Part shown: piece by piece, positions 53,994 through 62,620 of the stretch
Layout of the letters: every line of letters begins with the position of its first letter
Numbering within the stretch: the first letter of the stretch is position 1
Source: Sorangium cellulosum
GTDB lineage: Bacteria > Myxococcota_A > Polyangia > Polyangiales > Polyangiaceae
NCBI RefSeq assembly: GCF_002950945.1
Contig: NZ_CP012673.1
Location: 3,700,501-3,764,500 of the forward strand
Direction: 5' to 3'
Length of the DNA stretch: 64,000 nucleotides
Position numbers and translations under genes: made by a program
The notes under the pieces: model-generated
The model's input: only the letters and a program-made list of their open reading frames with translations
Database searches by the model: none
Told to the model about the DNA's origin: nothing

Positions 53994-54896
53994 TCAGAGC
54001 CCGAGCCGGCGGAGCGCGGCGCGCGCCGGCCCGGGCAGGCGCGCGGCCGCGACGATCTTCCAGAGCGTCCGGTCGCGCGAGAGCCCGCGCCGCAGGGCCG
54101 ACCACGCGAGCTCCGCGGCGCGGGCCACGTCGCCCGCCGCGTAGTTCGCCTCCGCCGACCGCTTCTCGCCGTGGGCCAGGAACAGCGCCCGGCGCCCGGG
54201 ATCCGCGAAGAAGCGGGGGTGGCGCGCGACGATGATCTCGTGCGTCTCGTGGTAGCGCCGCGCGTAGCTGCTCGAGACCTTGGTCGGGTGGCCGGTCCGG
54301 TAGAGGACGGCGACGCCGCCGCAGTGCACGCCGCGCACCCCGAGCTCGGCGAGCCCGATGTGGAAATCGTAGTCGCCGTTGCCGCGCGCGAGCTCCGGCG
54401 CGAACCCGCCGAGCCGCTCCCAGAGCGCCTTCTCGTAGACGCAGCCGGCGGGCAGGGCCTGCCTCGACACGAAGTCGTCCGGCGCGACGGCGGCGGGGTA
54501 ACGCCAGAACCGGCGCTGCTTGCCGAAGAGCTCGTAATCGCCGTAGACGAGGCCGACGCCCGGGTGCTGCTCGAGGGCGCGGTTCGCCTTGGCGATCGCG
54601 TCGGGGGGGAGCTTGTCGTCGCCGTCGAGGTAGAAGTGGTACGGCGTCTCGGTCAGCTCGAAGGCGCGGTTGCGCGTCGGGTAGGGGCCCATGTTCACGG
54701 GCATGCGGGCCTTGCGCAGCCTCGGGTGCTCGATCGACGCGAAGACCTCCTGGGTGCGGCGGTGCTCGGTCCCATCCAGGACGAGCACGGCTTCCCAGCG
54801 GTCGTCGGTCTGGGCGAGCAGGCTCTCCCAGCACTCGAGGAGCCAGTCGCCCTCGGCGTAGCAGGTGATGCCGACCGTGATGAGCGGACTCGCCAC
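53994..54896 (-). CDS. Glycosyltransferase family 2
   Basis: The protein is 300 aa from a GTG start. It shows the GT-A fold: ITVGITCYAEGDWLLECWES at the beginning, LVLDGT near 38-43, and the metal-binding DGDD at 91-94. GNGDYDFHIGLAELG near 175-189 is the second acidic motif. The enzyme would transfer a sugar from a nucleotide donor to a glycan acceptor at the cytosolic face. The last 50 residues are Arg/Ala-rich helices. It lies 4 bases downstream of another glycosyltransferase gene on the same strand, so the two are one operon. Confidence 0.9.
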   Translation of the reverse strand: MASPLITVGITCYAEGDWLLECWESLLAQTDDRWEAVLVLDGTEHRRTQEVFASIEHPRLRKARMPVNMGPYPTRNRAFELTETPYHFYLDGDDKLPPDAIAKANRALEQHPGVGLVYGDYELFGKQRRFWRYPAAVAPDDFVSRQALPAGCVYEKALWERLGGFAPELARGNGDYDFHIGLAELGVRGVHCGGVAVLYRTGHPTKVSSSYARRYHETHEIIVARHPRFFADPGRRALFLAHGEKRSAEANYAAGDVARAAELAWSALRRGLSRDRTLWKIVAAARLPGPARAALRRLGL

Positions 54897-54900
54897 GCGC

Positions 54901-56064
54901 CTACCCCCGCGAGAGCGCGATGGAGCACGCCATGGCGGCGCGGTAGAGCGCCTCGAACTGGTCGACGCAGCGCTGCCAGTCGGCGTGCTCGAGCGCCCAG
55001 GCGCGCCCGCGCTCGGCGAGGCGCGGCGCGAGGTCCGGCTCGTCGATCAGGCGGTCGAGCGCCGCGACGAGCGCGCCGTGATCGCGGGGCGGCACGAGGA
55101 GCGCGCGCTCGTCGTGCTGGAGCACGCCTTCGTAGGCCGGCAGGTCGCTCGCGACGATCGGCACGCCGAGCGCGGCGAGCTCGCAGAACGTCGACGGCAC
55201 GCCGTCGGCCTCGAGCAGCGAGACCGCGGCGTCTGCCATGGCGTAGAGGCCGCGGAGCTCGCTGTAGGGGCACGGGTCGGCGAACCTCACGGAGGCGCCG
55301 ACGCCGAGCTCGCCCGCGAGCGCGCGCAGCGCCTCCTTGCACGGGACCTCCTCGGGGCGCCCGTGGAGCTTGATGACGAGCACGCCCTCCCTGGCCCACC
55401 GGCTCGCGGCGAAGGCGCGGAGGATGCGGTCGGGGTGGTAGTGGGGCTTGGTCTGCCGCGGGCTGAGGAGGACGCGCTGGCCGGGCTCGATCCCGAGCGC
55501 GCGGCGGAAACGCGCGGCTCCGTCGAGCGATTTCTGCCGGTCGAAGGTCTCGAGATCCACGCCCCAGAGCACGATCCGGGAAGGGACGGCGGCGGCGCGC
55601 GCGCCCATGCGCGCCTTCGCGCGCGAGAGCAGCGGCACGCTGTCGGCCGAGACGGCGGCGGCGCGGGACAGCACGTGATCGAGCCGGCGGGTCGTCCTGC
55701 GCGTCTTCTGGAAGACGTCGTCGTTGATGTCGCTGCCCCAGGCGGTCGCGAGGATCGGGGGGCCGCCGCGCATCGTCGACCAGAGGTCGTGCCACGGGCG
55801 CAGGAAGTTGAGGTGCACGACGTCGACGCCGAGCTCGCGGGCGCGCCGCTTCGCCCAGAGGCGGCGGAGGGGCTGCGGGATGGCGGCGACCGAGGAGAGC
55901 AGCGTGAGCTCCTCGCAGCGCTGGCCGTGCTCGCGGCGGATCGCGGCGGCGACGCCGGGGGCGTCGCAGAGGATGACGCGGTGGCCCCGGGACGCGAGGG
56001 CGGCGCCGAGCCGGGCCTGCTGGGGGGCCCGCGGGTCGCCGTGGAGGAGCACGGTCAGATGCAC
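54901..56064 (-). CDS. Glycosyltransferase family 1/4
   Basis: The protein is 387 aa from the GTG at 56064; the frame is open to 56505 but the upstream part is Arg/Pro-rich and lies in an inverted-repeat region. HLTVLLHGDPRAPQQARLG begins the GT-B N-domain. ILATAWGSDIND lies near 97-108. SPRQTKPHYHPDRIL and VLVIKLHGRPEE belong to the C-domain. CPYSELRGLYAMADAAVSLLE, then PSTFCELAALGVPIVASD carries the E-x7-E type donor motif. It precedes the family 2 enzyme and faces the UDP-GlcNAc 2-epimerase gene, which suggests a role in making a GlcNAc/ManNAc-containing surface polymer. Confidence 0.88.
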   Translation of the reverse strand: MHLTVLLHGDPRAPQQARLGAALASRGHRVILCDAPGVAAAIRREHGQRCEELTLLSSVAAIPQPLRRLWAKRRARELGVDVVHLNFLRPWHDLWSTMRGGPPILATAWGSDINDDVFQKTRRTTRRLDHVLSRAAAVSADSVPLLSRAKARMGARAAAVPSRIVLWGVDLETFDRQKSLDGAARFRRALGIEPGQRVLLSPRQTKPHYHPDRILRAFAASRWAREGVLVIKLHGRPEEVPCKEALRALAGELGVGASVRFADPCPYSELRGLYAMADAAVSLLEADGVPSTFCELAALGVPIVASDLPAYEGVLQHDERALLVPPRDHGALVAALDRLIDEPDLAPRLAERGRAWALEHADWQRCVDQFEALYRAAMACSIALSRG

Positions 56065-56488
56065 GGGGGGCGTGTACAGGACGGGGGGGCGCGAGTAAAT
56101 CGTGGGGCGTACGGGAGTGGGGGGCCGGCCGCCGGAGGGGTAGGTGGTCGCGCGGCGCGCGGCGCGCGACGCGCGACGCAGCGAGCGCCGAACTCGCCTG
56201 ATCCGTGTCTCCCCCGCCGAACCCGAGGAGACACGGCCAATGGGCTCGGACATCGGCCTTCGCTGCGCCGCGCGACCACCTACCGCCTCCGGCGGCCTGA
56301 CGTTCTCGTGGCAAGTTCGCGAGACCTCCTCTGGATCGCGCGAGGTTGGATGTTGTGCTCGCCGGAAGGAGGGTGTCGCTTCGAGCTGGCTTGTCGGCGC
56401 GGGTGGCTCTGTCCGCACTTCATGGCGCCACGCGAGGGCGCGCGGCGATCGCGCCACAACGCGCTGGTAGCGCGCCGCGGAACCCGGC
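56065..56488. other. 424-base divergent gap dominated by an inverted repeat
   Basis: The gap separates the glycosyltransferase operon from the epimerase gene. It holds the nested inverted repeat at 56128-56296 and about 190 bases to its right with no open frame of normal codon bias. Both promoters must lie here, but I see no clear -35/-10 pair. Confidence 0.6.
56128..56296. repeat. Nested 169 bp inverted repeat
   Basis: The outer arms at 56128-56158 (beginning GCCGCCGGAGGGGTAGG) and 56265-56296 are reverse complements with one extra base in the right arm. An inner perfect 10 bp stem is formed by CCGTGTCTCC at 56203-56212 and GGAGACACGG at 56227-56236. Intermediate stretches also pair partly. 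The arms share GCCGGAGGGG with those of the element at 5028-5272. Confidence 0.8.
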
Positions 56489-57622
56489 ATGCTCCGCGAT
56501 CCCATGATCTACCTCGTCGCCGCGACGCGCCCGAACTTCATGAAGCTCGCCCCCATCTGCCGCGCCCTCAAGGCGCGCGGCCTGCCGATGCGGCTCCTGC
56601 ATACAGGACAGCACTTCGACCCGACGATGAGCGACGTCTTCTTCCGGGACCTCGGGCTGCCCACGCCCGATCACACGCTGAAGGCCGGCGGCGGGTCCCA
56701 CGCCCAGCAGACGGCGGCCGTGCTCGTCGGCGCGGAGGCCGACCTCATCGAGCACCGGCCCAAGGTGGTTGTGGTCGTCGGGGACGTCACGAGCACCCTC
56801 GCCGGCGCGCTCGCGGCCTCGAAGCTCGGCATCCCCGTCGTCCACGTCGAGGCCGGGCTGCGCTCGCGCGACTGGACCATGCCCGAGGAGATCAACCGCG
56901 TCCTCACCGACCAGCTCTCGGACCTCCTGCTCACGCCCTCTCGCGACGCCCACCCCAACCTGCTCGCCGAGGGCATCCCCCCGGAGCGCGTCCGGTTCGT
57001 CGGCAACGTCATGATCGACTCGGTCCACTACGCCCTCAAGCGGCAGACCGACGCGCTCTCGCGCTTCGGGCTCGAGCCGAAGAGGTACGCGATCGCCACC
57101 CTCCACCGGCCCGCCAACGTCGATAGCGCCGAGAGGCTCACCGAGACGCTCGACGCGCTCACCGCGATCGCGCAGCGCCTGCCGACGGTGTTCCCCGTCC
57201 ACCCGCGCACGGTCGCGCGCGCCGAGTCGTTCGGGCTCTCGGCGCGGCTCAAGGGGACGAAGGGGCTCAGGATCATGGAGCCGCTCGGGTACGACGACTT
57301 CGTGACCGTCATGGGCAATGCGCTGCTCGTCGCCACCGACTCCGGCGGCATCCAGGAAGAGACCACCGCGCTCGGGATCCCGTGCCTCACCATGCGCCAG
57401 GGCACCGAGCGGCCCATCACCGTCACGGAGGGGACCAACACCGTCGTCGGGCTCAACGCCGCGCTCATCGCGCGCGAGGTCGACGCCATCCTCGACGGCA
57501 AGGGCAAGCGCGGCACCGTGCCCGAGGGGTGGGACGGCAAGACCGGCGAGCGTATCGCCGACGCGCTGGAGGCGTTCCTCGCGGGCGATCCGCCGCCCAA
57601 GACGGCCGGCCCGCGCGCCTGA
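56489..57622 (+). CDS. wecB: UDP-N-acetylglucosamine 2-epimerase (non-hydrolysing)
   Basis: The protein is 377 aa, the normal length. It interconverts UDP-GlcNAc and UDP-ManNAc. LLHTGQHFD, VVGDVTST, VHVEAGLRS, then PEEINRVLTDQLSD, ATLHRPANVD, DSGGIQEE starting at Asp284 and TERPITVTEGTN are family signatures. The usual N-terminal GTRPE reads ATRPNF, a known variant subgroup. ATG 56489 is used; ATG 56504 is a close alternative. It sits opposite two glycosyltransferases, so it probably supplies ManNAc units to a surface polysaccharide. Confidence 0.92.
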   Translation: MLRDPMIYLVAATRPNFMKLAPICRALKARGLPMRLLHTGQHFDPTMSDVFFRDLGLPTPDHTLKAGGGSHAQQTAAVLVGAEADLIEHRPKVVVVVGDVTSTLAGALAASKLGIPVVHVEAGLRSRDWTMPEEINRVLTDQLSDLLLTPSRDAHPNLLAEGIPPERVRFVGNVMIDSVHYALKRQTDALSRFGLEPKRYAIATLHRPANVDSAERLTETLDALTAIAQRLPTVFPVHPRTVARAESFGLSARLKGTKGLRIMEPLGYDDFVTVMGNALLVATDSGGIQEETTALGIPCLTMRQGTERPITVTEGTNTVVGLNAALIAREVDAILDGKGKRGTVPEGWDGKTGERIADALEAFLAGDPPPKTAGPRA

Positions 57623-57711
57623 GCCGCCTGAGCCCGGCACGCGCGGCCTTCCCGCGCCCGAGCCCAGCGCGCGCCACGCGCGCTCACCTCCACGTCTCCC
57701 CGGCTCCCCAC

Positions 57712-57769
57712 GTGGCCTACGTGGCCTACGTGGCCTACGTGGCCTACGTGGCCTACGTGGCCTACGTGG
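57712..57769. repeat. Six perfect tandem copies of a 9-base unit
   Basis: GTGGCCTAC is repeated six times without any mismatch from 57712 to 57765, followed by a partial GTGG. It lies in the 264-base gap between the epimerase and the prepilin-like gene. Perfect identity suggests recent expansion and possible length variation between strains. Confidence 0.95.
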
Positions 57770-57886
57770 GCCGACCGCAGGCCGCGACCCCACGTCCCCC
57801 ACACCCCCCGACCAAACGGCGCGCGCGAGGGCGCGACGCCTGGTTTCCGATTGTTCATTGACGGAGGGTCAGGTTATTGATGTATC

Positions 57887-58504
57887 GTGGTAAGGCATTT
57901 GCGATCTGACGCGGACGTGGATTGGGCATCTCGGGGGCGGCGCCAACGAGGGTTCTCCCTCGTCGAGGTGATGATCGCCGCGAGCATCGTGGCGGTCCTG
58001 TCCGCCCTGGCCACCTACGGGGTGAGGAGATACCTCGTGTTCGCCAAGTCAGCCGAGGCCAAGCAGACCATCGGCGGCATCGCGAGGGCGGTCGTGATGT
58101 CGGTCGACCGTTTGCAGGAGCGCAACCAGGGGGGCCAGGCGCTCTGCGCCAGCTCGACCACCGTACCCGATGCGTTCTGGCCTGTCCGCGGGACTCGCTA
58201 CGTGCCGAAACGGAACGAGGGTGCGGACTACAACACCGGGAGCACGACCGAGGGGTGGAGGTGCCTTGGATTCCAGGTCACTCAGCCGCAATACTATCAG
58301 TACCGGTATCGGGTGAACGGGTCGCCGATCCCGGTCTCCGGGCGCTTCCCGTCGGATGTGCCGCTGGAGCACCGGTGGGCCGCCTACGCGCGCGGCGATC
58401 TCGACGGGGACGGGCGGGACGCGTGGTTCGCGCTGGAGGGCTACGTGAAGAACGGCCAGACCGTGTTCGCGAGCAAGATCGGCGCCCAGGATCCGGACGA
58501 GTAG
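57887..58504 (+). CDS. Type IV prepilin-like protein
   Basis: The protein is 205 aa from GTG at 57887. RQRG|FSLVEVMIAASIVAVL is a classical type III signal: cleavage after Gly, Glu at mature position 5, and a hydrophobic helix. GTG at 57917 would give a 12-residue leader, more typical than the 22 residues here, and neither has a good ribosome site. The mature domain has two cysteines (CASST, WRCLGF) and a Tyr-rich QPQYYQYRYR segment. It may be a minor or major pilin, or a pseudopilin. No other pilus gene is adjacent. A pentapeptide-repeat protein follows after 9 bases. Confidence 0.82.
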   Translation: MVRHLRSDADVDWASRGRRQRGFSLVEVMIAASIVAVLSALATYGVRRYLVFAKSAEAKQTIGGIARAVVMSVDRLQERNQGGQALCASSTTVPDAFWPVRGTRYVPKRNEGADYNTGSTTEGWRCLGFQVTQPQYYQYRYRVNGSPIPVSGRFPSDVPLEHRWAAYARGDLDGDGRDAWFALEGYVKNGQTVFASKIGAQDPDE

Positions 58505-58513
58505 CGGGGCGCC

Positions 58514-60037
58514 ATGGATACCGCTGCGCTCAGCAGGCTGTTCGGCGCCCTCGCCTCGCGCCGCGGCGGTGAAAGCACCGCGATCGAGCTCCCCGGCGCG
58601 GACCTCGAGGCCGCGCACCTGCTCTGCGCCGACCTCCAGGGCGCCAACCTCGCCGGCGCGCGGCTCGACCGGGCACGGCTCGCGGGCGCCAACCTCGGGG
58701 GGGCGCGGCTCGACGCGGCCTCGCTCGCCGGCGCCGATTTCACCGGCGCGGACCTGCGCTGGGCCGATCTCTCCGGGGCGCTGCTCGGCGGGGCGCTGCT
58801 CACGGCCGCCGATCTGCGCGGGGCCAAGCTCCCGCGCTCGATCAGCGCGGCGAGCTCGCTGTCAGGCGCGCACGTCGACGCGTCGGCCTGCACGCGCTCC
58901 GGCTTCGACGAGGAGGCCATCCTGGCGCTCGCGAGCGCCGGCGTGTCGTTCGACGACGTCGCTTCGTTTCCCTCCGTGCTGCGAGAGGCGCTCGCGAGCG
59001 CCGGCGCCATCCCCGAGAGCGCGGAATGGAGCCGCCGGCCGGGAGCGCCGGAGTCGCAGAGGCTGGGGTCGGGGCCGTCGTCGCAGCGGCTCGGGGCGGC
59101 ACCGGAGTCGCAGCGGCTCGGGGCGGCACCGGAGTCGCAGCGGCTCGGGGCTGCACCGGAGTCGCAGAGGCTGGGGTCGGGGCCGTCGTCGCAGCGGCTC
59201 GGGGCGGCACCGCGCCGCCCAGCGGAGCCCGAGGACCGGACCGAGCCGTCGCCCGGCCGACGCCACGCCGCGCCTGCTGCAGCGCGCGCAGCCGCGGCTG
59301 CCGCCGCCCTGGGCGCACCGCAGCAGGCGCCCCTCGTGCCCCGGCACATCGAGGTGTACGTCGCCCTCGCCGGCGGCGCGCTCCTGCTCGGGCTCGCGCT
59401 GACGCTCGCGCTGACGCCGGTCCCTAGCGCCGGGCTGCTCTGGGTGGCGCACGCCGGCGGCGCGTTCGGCTTCGCCCTCCTGACGTTCGCGCTGCCGCCC
59501 TTCAACGCCGAGCGCGGCGCCGCGCGCGCCCTCGGCGCCCGCCTCGCGCTCGCCGCCGTCGTCGGGATCCTCGCCCACGGCGTCGAGCCGTCCCGGCTCG
59601 TGGTCTTCCGGCTGCGCGCCACGCTCGCTTCGGGCGACCCCAGCGCCCGGGCCGACGCGGTGCACCAGCTTGTGCGGCAAGGGCACCGCCACCTCGACGG
59701 GCAGGACCTGTCGGCGCTCGACCTGTCCGGCGCCAACCTCAGCGGGACGAGCCTCCGGAACACGAACCTCTCGGGCGCGGACCTGTCGGGCGCCGCGCTC
59801 ATGGAGGCGGTCCTCGAAGGGGCCGACCTGAGCGCCGCGAACCTCCGGGGCGCCGACCTCTCCAACACGGACGCCGCCCGGGCCCGCGGCTGGGAGCGCG
59901 CCGAGTGCGACGCAGCGACGCTGCTGCCGGACGGCAGCACGTGTGTGCTCGGCCACCCGACCGGCGCGCCGCCGCCGGCGGAGGACGCCACCGCGCGCTC
60001 CGCCCACGAGGGCGCGCCGCCCGCGGGATCGCTGTAA
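58514..60037 (+). CDS. Membrane protein with two pentapeptide-repeat blocks
   Basis: The protein is 507 aa. Residues about 30-110 are A(D/N)LxG pentapeptide repeats forming a right-handed beta-helix (ADLQGANLAGARL). Residues about 180-235 are six copies of a nonapeptide of type ESQRLGAAP, encoded by 27-base repeats. Residues about 275-375 contain three hydrophobic segments (ALAGGALLLGLALTLAL). A second pentapeptide block lies at about 395-455 (LSGANLSGTSLRNTNLSGADL), ending in a Cys-containing tail. It follows the prepilin-like gene and is probably co-transcribed. No function is known. Confidence 0.8.
   Translation: MDTAALSRLFGALASRRGGESTAIELPGADLEAAHLLCADLQGANLAGARLDRARLAGANLGGARLDAASLAGADFTGADLRWADLSGALLGGALLTAADLRGAKLPRSISAASSLSGAHVDASACTRSGFDEEAILALASAGVSFDDVASFPSVLREALASAGAIPESAEWSRRPGAPESQRLGSGPSSQRLGAAPESQRLGAAPESQRLGAAPESQRLGSGPSSQRLGAAPRRPAEPEDRTEPSPGRRHAAPAAARAAAAAAALGAPQQAPLVPRHIEVYVALAGGALLLGLALTLALTPVPSAGLLWVAHAGGAFGFALLTFALPPFNAERGAARALGARLALAAVVGILAHGVEPSRLVVFRLRATLASGDPSARADAVHQLVRQGHRHLDGQDLSALDLSGANLSGTSLRNTNLSGADLSGAALMEAVLEGADLSAANLRGADLSNTDAARARGWERAECDAATLLPDGSTCVLGHPTGAPPPAEDATARSAHEGAPPAGSL
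59051..59212 (+). repeat. Six 27-base repeats inside the pentapeptide-repeat gene
   Basis: Units 59051, 59078, 59105, 59132, 59159 and 59186 follow the pattern A-B-B'-B''-A-B, where A begins GAGTCGCAGAGG and B ends GGGGCGGCACCG. Units 1 and 2 are identical to units 5 and 6, suggesting duplication of a 108-base block. They encode nonapeptides of type ESQRLGAAP. Confidence 0.92.
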
Positions 60038-60041
60038 CCGC

Positions 60042-60064
60042 CGGCCCGCGGCCGACCCGGGCCG
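60042..60064. terminator. Short hairpin between convergent genes
   Basis: CGGCCC at 60042-60047 pairs with GGGCCG at 60059-60064 in the 27-base gap between the pentapeptide-repeat gene and dhaM. It may serve both transcripts; no U-tract is visible. Confidence 0.35.
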
Positions 60065-62620
60065 TCAGCCCGGCGCCCGGGCCGCCGCGCTGGCGGCGCG
60101 GGCGGCCGCGGCGTCGTCCGCCGCGAGCGCCGCCTCGGCGGCGGCCGCGAGCGCCGCGAACGAGGTCGAGGAGAGCGCGTCCTCCACCGCGTCGAACGAC
60201 GAGGCGCACATGCTGAGCCGGGTGACCCCGAGGCCGACCAGCAACGGCGCGACGTCCGGATCGCCCGCGGCCTCCCCGCACACCGCCACCGGACGGCCCG
60301 TCGCGTGCCCCGCCTCGACCACCACGCGCACCAGCCGCAGCACCGCCGGGTGCGCCGGATCGGCGAGCGCGTGCAGCCGCGGGTGGCCGCGCTCGGCCGC
60401 CAGCGTGTGCTGCGTCAGATCGTTCGTCCCGATGCTGAAGAAATCGGCGTGCCGCGCGAGGCGCTCGGCCAGGAGCGCCGCCGACGGCACCTCGACCATG
60501 ATGCCCGCCGGCACGGGCCAGAGGTGCGGCTTGCCGGCCGCCTGGAGCGCCTCGTGCGCGCGCTCGAGCGCGGCGCGCACCGCGCTCACCTCGGCGACCG
60601 TCGAGACCATCGGGACCATGACGCGCACGTCGTGGCCGCGCCCTGCCACCAGGATCGCGCGGAGCTGCGCCTCGAGCAGGGCCGGGCGCTCGAGCGAGAG
60701 CCGGACGCCGCGGACGCCCAGGCAAGGGTTCGTCTCGGCCTCGAGCGCGAGGTACGGCAGCGCCTTGTCGCCGCCCGCGTCGAGCGTGCGCACCACGATC
60801 GGCGCGCCGGCGAAGGTGTCGAAGATCTCCGCAAGGAGCGCCGCCTGCTCGCCCTCGCCGGGCGCGTCCACGCGGCCCAGGAACAGCATCTCCGTGCGCA
60901 GGAGCCCGATCCCGACGGCGCCGGCGTCGCGCGCGGCGCGCGCGTCCGCGGGGCCCGCCACGTTCGCCCAGAGCTCGATCCTGCGGCCGCAGGCGAGGCG
61001 CACCCGGCCGTCGCGGGCGCCCGGGGGCCGCCGCGACGCGCGGTAGGCCTCCTGCCGCCGCTCGATCTGGCGCGCCGTCGCGGGATCGGGATCGATCCAG
61101 ACCTCGCCGGTCGCGCCGTCGAGGCCGGCGCGCGCGCCGCCCGCCTCCGGCACGAGCCCCGCGGCCCCGGCGACCGCGGGGATGCCGGCGCCGCGCAGCA
61201 GGATCGCCGCGTGGGAGGTGGGGCCGCCGCGCCGGTCGATCACGCCGAGCACGCGCTGCGCGTCGAGCCGCGCGGCCTCCGTCGCCGTGAGGTCGTCGAC
61301 CACGACGACCGCCGGCGGCCCCTCCGGCAGCGCCGCCGCGGCCCCGCCGAGCAGCGCGCGCGTCATGGCGTCGCCCACGTCGCGGAGGTCCGCCTCGCGC
61401 GCCCGCAGGTACGGGTCGTCGAGCTGCCGGTAGATCGCGGCCGCGGCGTCGACCGCCTGGCGGAAGGCCCAGGCGGCGTTGCACCGGTCCCGCGCGATGT
61501 GCTCGAGCGCCCGGTCGACGAGGGCCGGGTCGCAGAGCAGCGCCGTCTCGGCGTCGAGGATGTCGCTGCCCGAGAGCGCGCTAGAGAGCTCCTCGGTCGC
61601 GAGCACGAGCGCCCGCTGCAGCCGCTCCGCCTCGGCCTCCGGGTCGTCGACCGTGGTCTCGGGGATCGGCGGGAGCTCGCGCACGAGCCGCACCAGCGGG
61701 CCGAACGCGACGCCCGGCGCGATCGGGATCGCGCGGTCCGAGGCGACGGCGGGCTCCTCGGGCGCAACCCCCGGCGCCGCGCGCCCGAGCAGATCCGCGA
61801 GCGCCTCGACCGCCTCGGGGGCCTGCCGCCCGACCGCGCGCAGGCGCAGCACGTCGCCGCGGCGCGCCCCGAGCGAGGCGAGCGCGATCAGGCTCGAGGC
61901 CGGCACCGGGCCCCGGCCGGCGGTCACGTTCTCGAGGGTGACCGTCGCGTCGAAGCCCGCCGCGCGCACGACGAGGTGCGCCGCCGGGCGGGCGTGCAGG
62001 CCGGCCGGATCGGCGATCGCCACGTCGGCCATCGCCGCCGCGACCGCCACGTCGGCGGCGGCCGCCGCGATCGCCAGGTCGGCCGCCGCCGCCGCGATCG
62101 CCAGGTCGGCCGTCGCCTCCGCGAGCGCCGCGGTCGCCGCCGCCGCGGTCGGCGCGAACGTCGCGGCGGCCGCCACGACGGTGGGGCGCTCGGCCTCGTC
62201 GAGCTGCGCGACCTTGCTGGCGAGCGCCTGGCGCGCGTCGTCCGCGACCTCGTCGAGCGTCCCGCCCGACGCCGCCCGGACCGCGGCGAGCACCGCGCCC
62301 TCCACGATCGGCGCGCCGGTGAGGCGCGTCCGCGACCGCAGCGCCGGATCCACGAGCTCGAGCGCCACCCCGGCGCTCAGGATCGCGCCGTTGAGGTCCA
62401 TCAGCACGACGGCGCCGGCCGGCCCGCAGACGCGCTCGATCGCCGCGGCCACGGCGACGGCATCGGTCCCGAGCTCGGCGCCGCCCTCGCCCGCGCCCGC
62501 CGCGCAGGCGATCGCGATCGTGTCGCCGGTCATCTGGCGCACCAGCGCCGCGGTGGCCTCGGCGAGCGCGCGGCTGTGCGCGACCAGGACGAGCCCCACG
62601 CGGCTCGCCGCCGCGCTCAT
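60065..62620 (-). CDS. dhaM: PTS-type phosphoryl donor DhaM with EIIA, HPr and EI-like domains
   Basis: The protein is 851 aa. The EIIA(Man)-like domain (1-140) has phosphoacceptor His15 in LVAHSR. After an Ala-rich linker, the HPr domain has His209 in DPAGLHARPA. The EI-like part (from about 300) has His470 in GGPTSHAAILL, then the PEP-binding barrel with GIGLLRTEMLFLG, NPCLGVRG and FFSIGTNDLTQ. It takes phosphate from PEP and passes it to ADP bound on DhaL. All three active histidines are present. The start ATG overlaps the dhaL stop (ATGA), giving a dhaK-dhaL-dhaM operon. Confidence 0.93.
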   Translation of the reverse strand: MSAAASRVGLVLVAHSRALAEATAALVRQMTGDTIAIACAAGAGEGGAELGTDAVAVAAAIERVCGPAGAVVLMDLNGAILSAGVALELVDPALRSRTRLTGAPIVEGAVLAAVRAASGGTLDEVADDARQALASKVAQLDEAERPTVVAAAATFAPTAAAATAALAEATADLAIAAAAADLAIAAAAADVAVAAAMADVAIADPAGLHARPAAHLVVRAAGFDATVTLENVTAGRGPVPASSLIALASLGARRGDVLRLRAVGRQAPEAVEALADLLGRAAPGVAPEEPAVASDRAIPIAPGVAFGPLVRLVRELPPIPETTVDDPEAEAERLQRALVLATEELSSALSGSDILDAETALLCDPALVDRALEHIARDRCNAAWAFRQAVDAAAAIYRQLDDPYLRAREADLRDVGDAMTRALLGGAAAALPEGPPAVVVVDDLTATEAARLDAQRVLGVIDRRGGPTSHAAILLRGAGIPAVAGAAGLVPEAGGARAGLDGATGEVWIDPDPATARQIERRQEAYRASRRPPGARDGRVRLACGRRIELWANVAGPADARAARDAGAVGIGLLRTEMLFLGRVDAPGEGEQAALLAEIFDTFAGAPIVVRTLDAGGDKALPYLALEAETNPCLGVRGVRLSLERPALLEAQLRAILVAGRGHDVRVMVPMVSTVAEVSAVRAALERAHEALQAAGKPHLWPVPAGIMVEVPSAALLAERLARHADFFSIGTNDLTQHTLAAERGHPRLHALADPAHPAVLRLVRVVVEAGHATGRPVAVCGEAAGDPDVAPLLVGLGVTRLSMCASSFDAVEDALSSTSFAALAAAAEAALAADDAAAARAASAAARAPG

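Noticed and set aside
57712..57769. Tandem 9-base units as a coding repeat or CRISPR array
   Set aside because: There are no spacers, and translations such as VAYVAY or HVGHVG do not extend into a convincing protein on either strand.
62020..62130. Ala-rich repeats in dhaM as a coding error
   Set aside because: The frame is continuous through the EIIA, linker and HPr parts and all active histidines are in frame, so this is a genuine linker.
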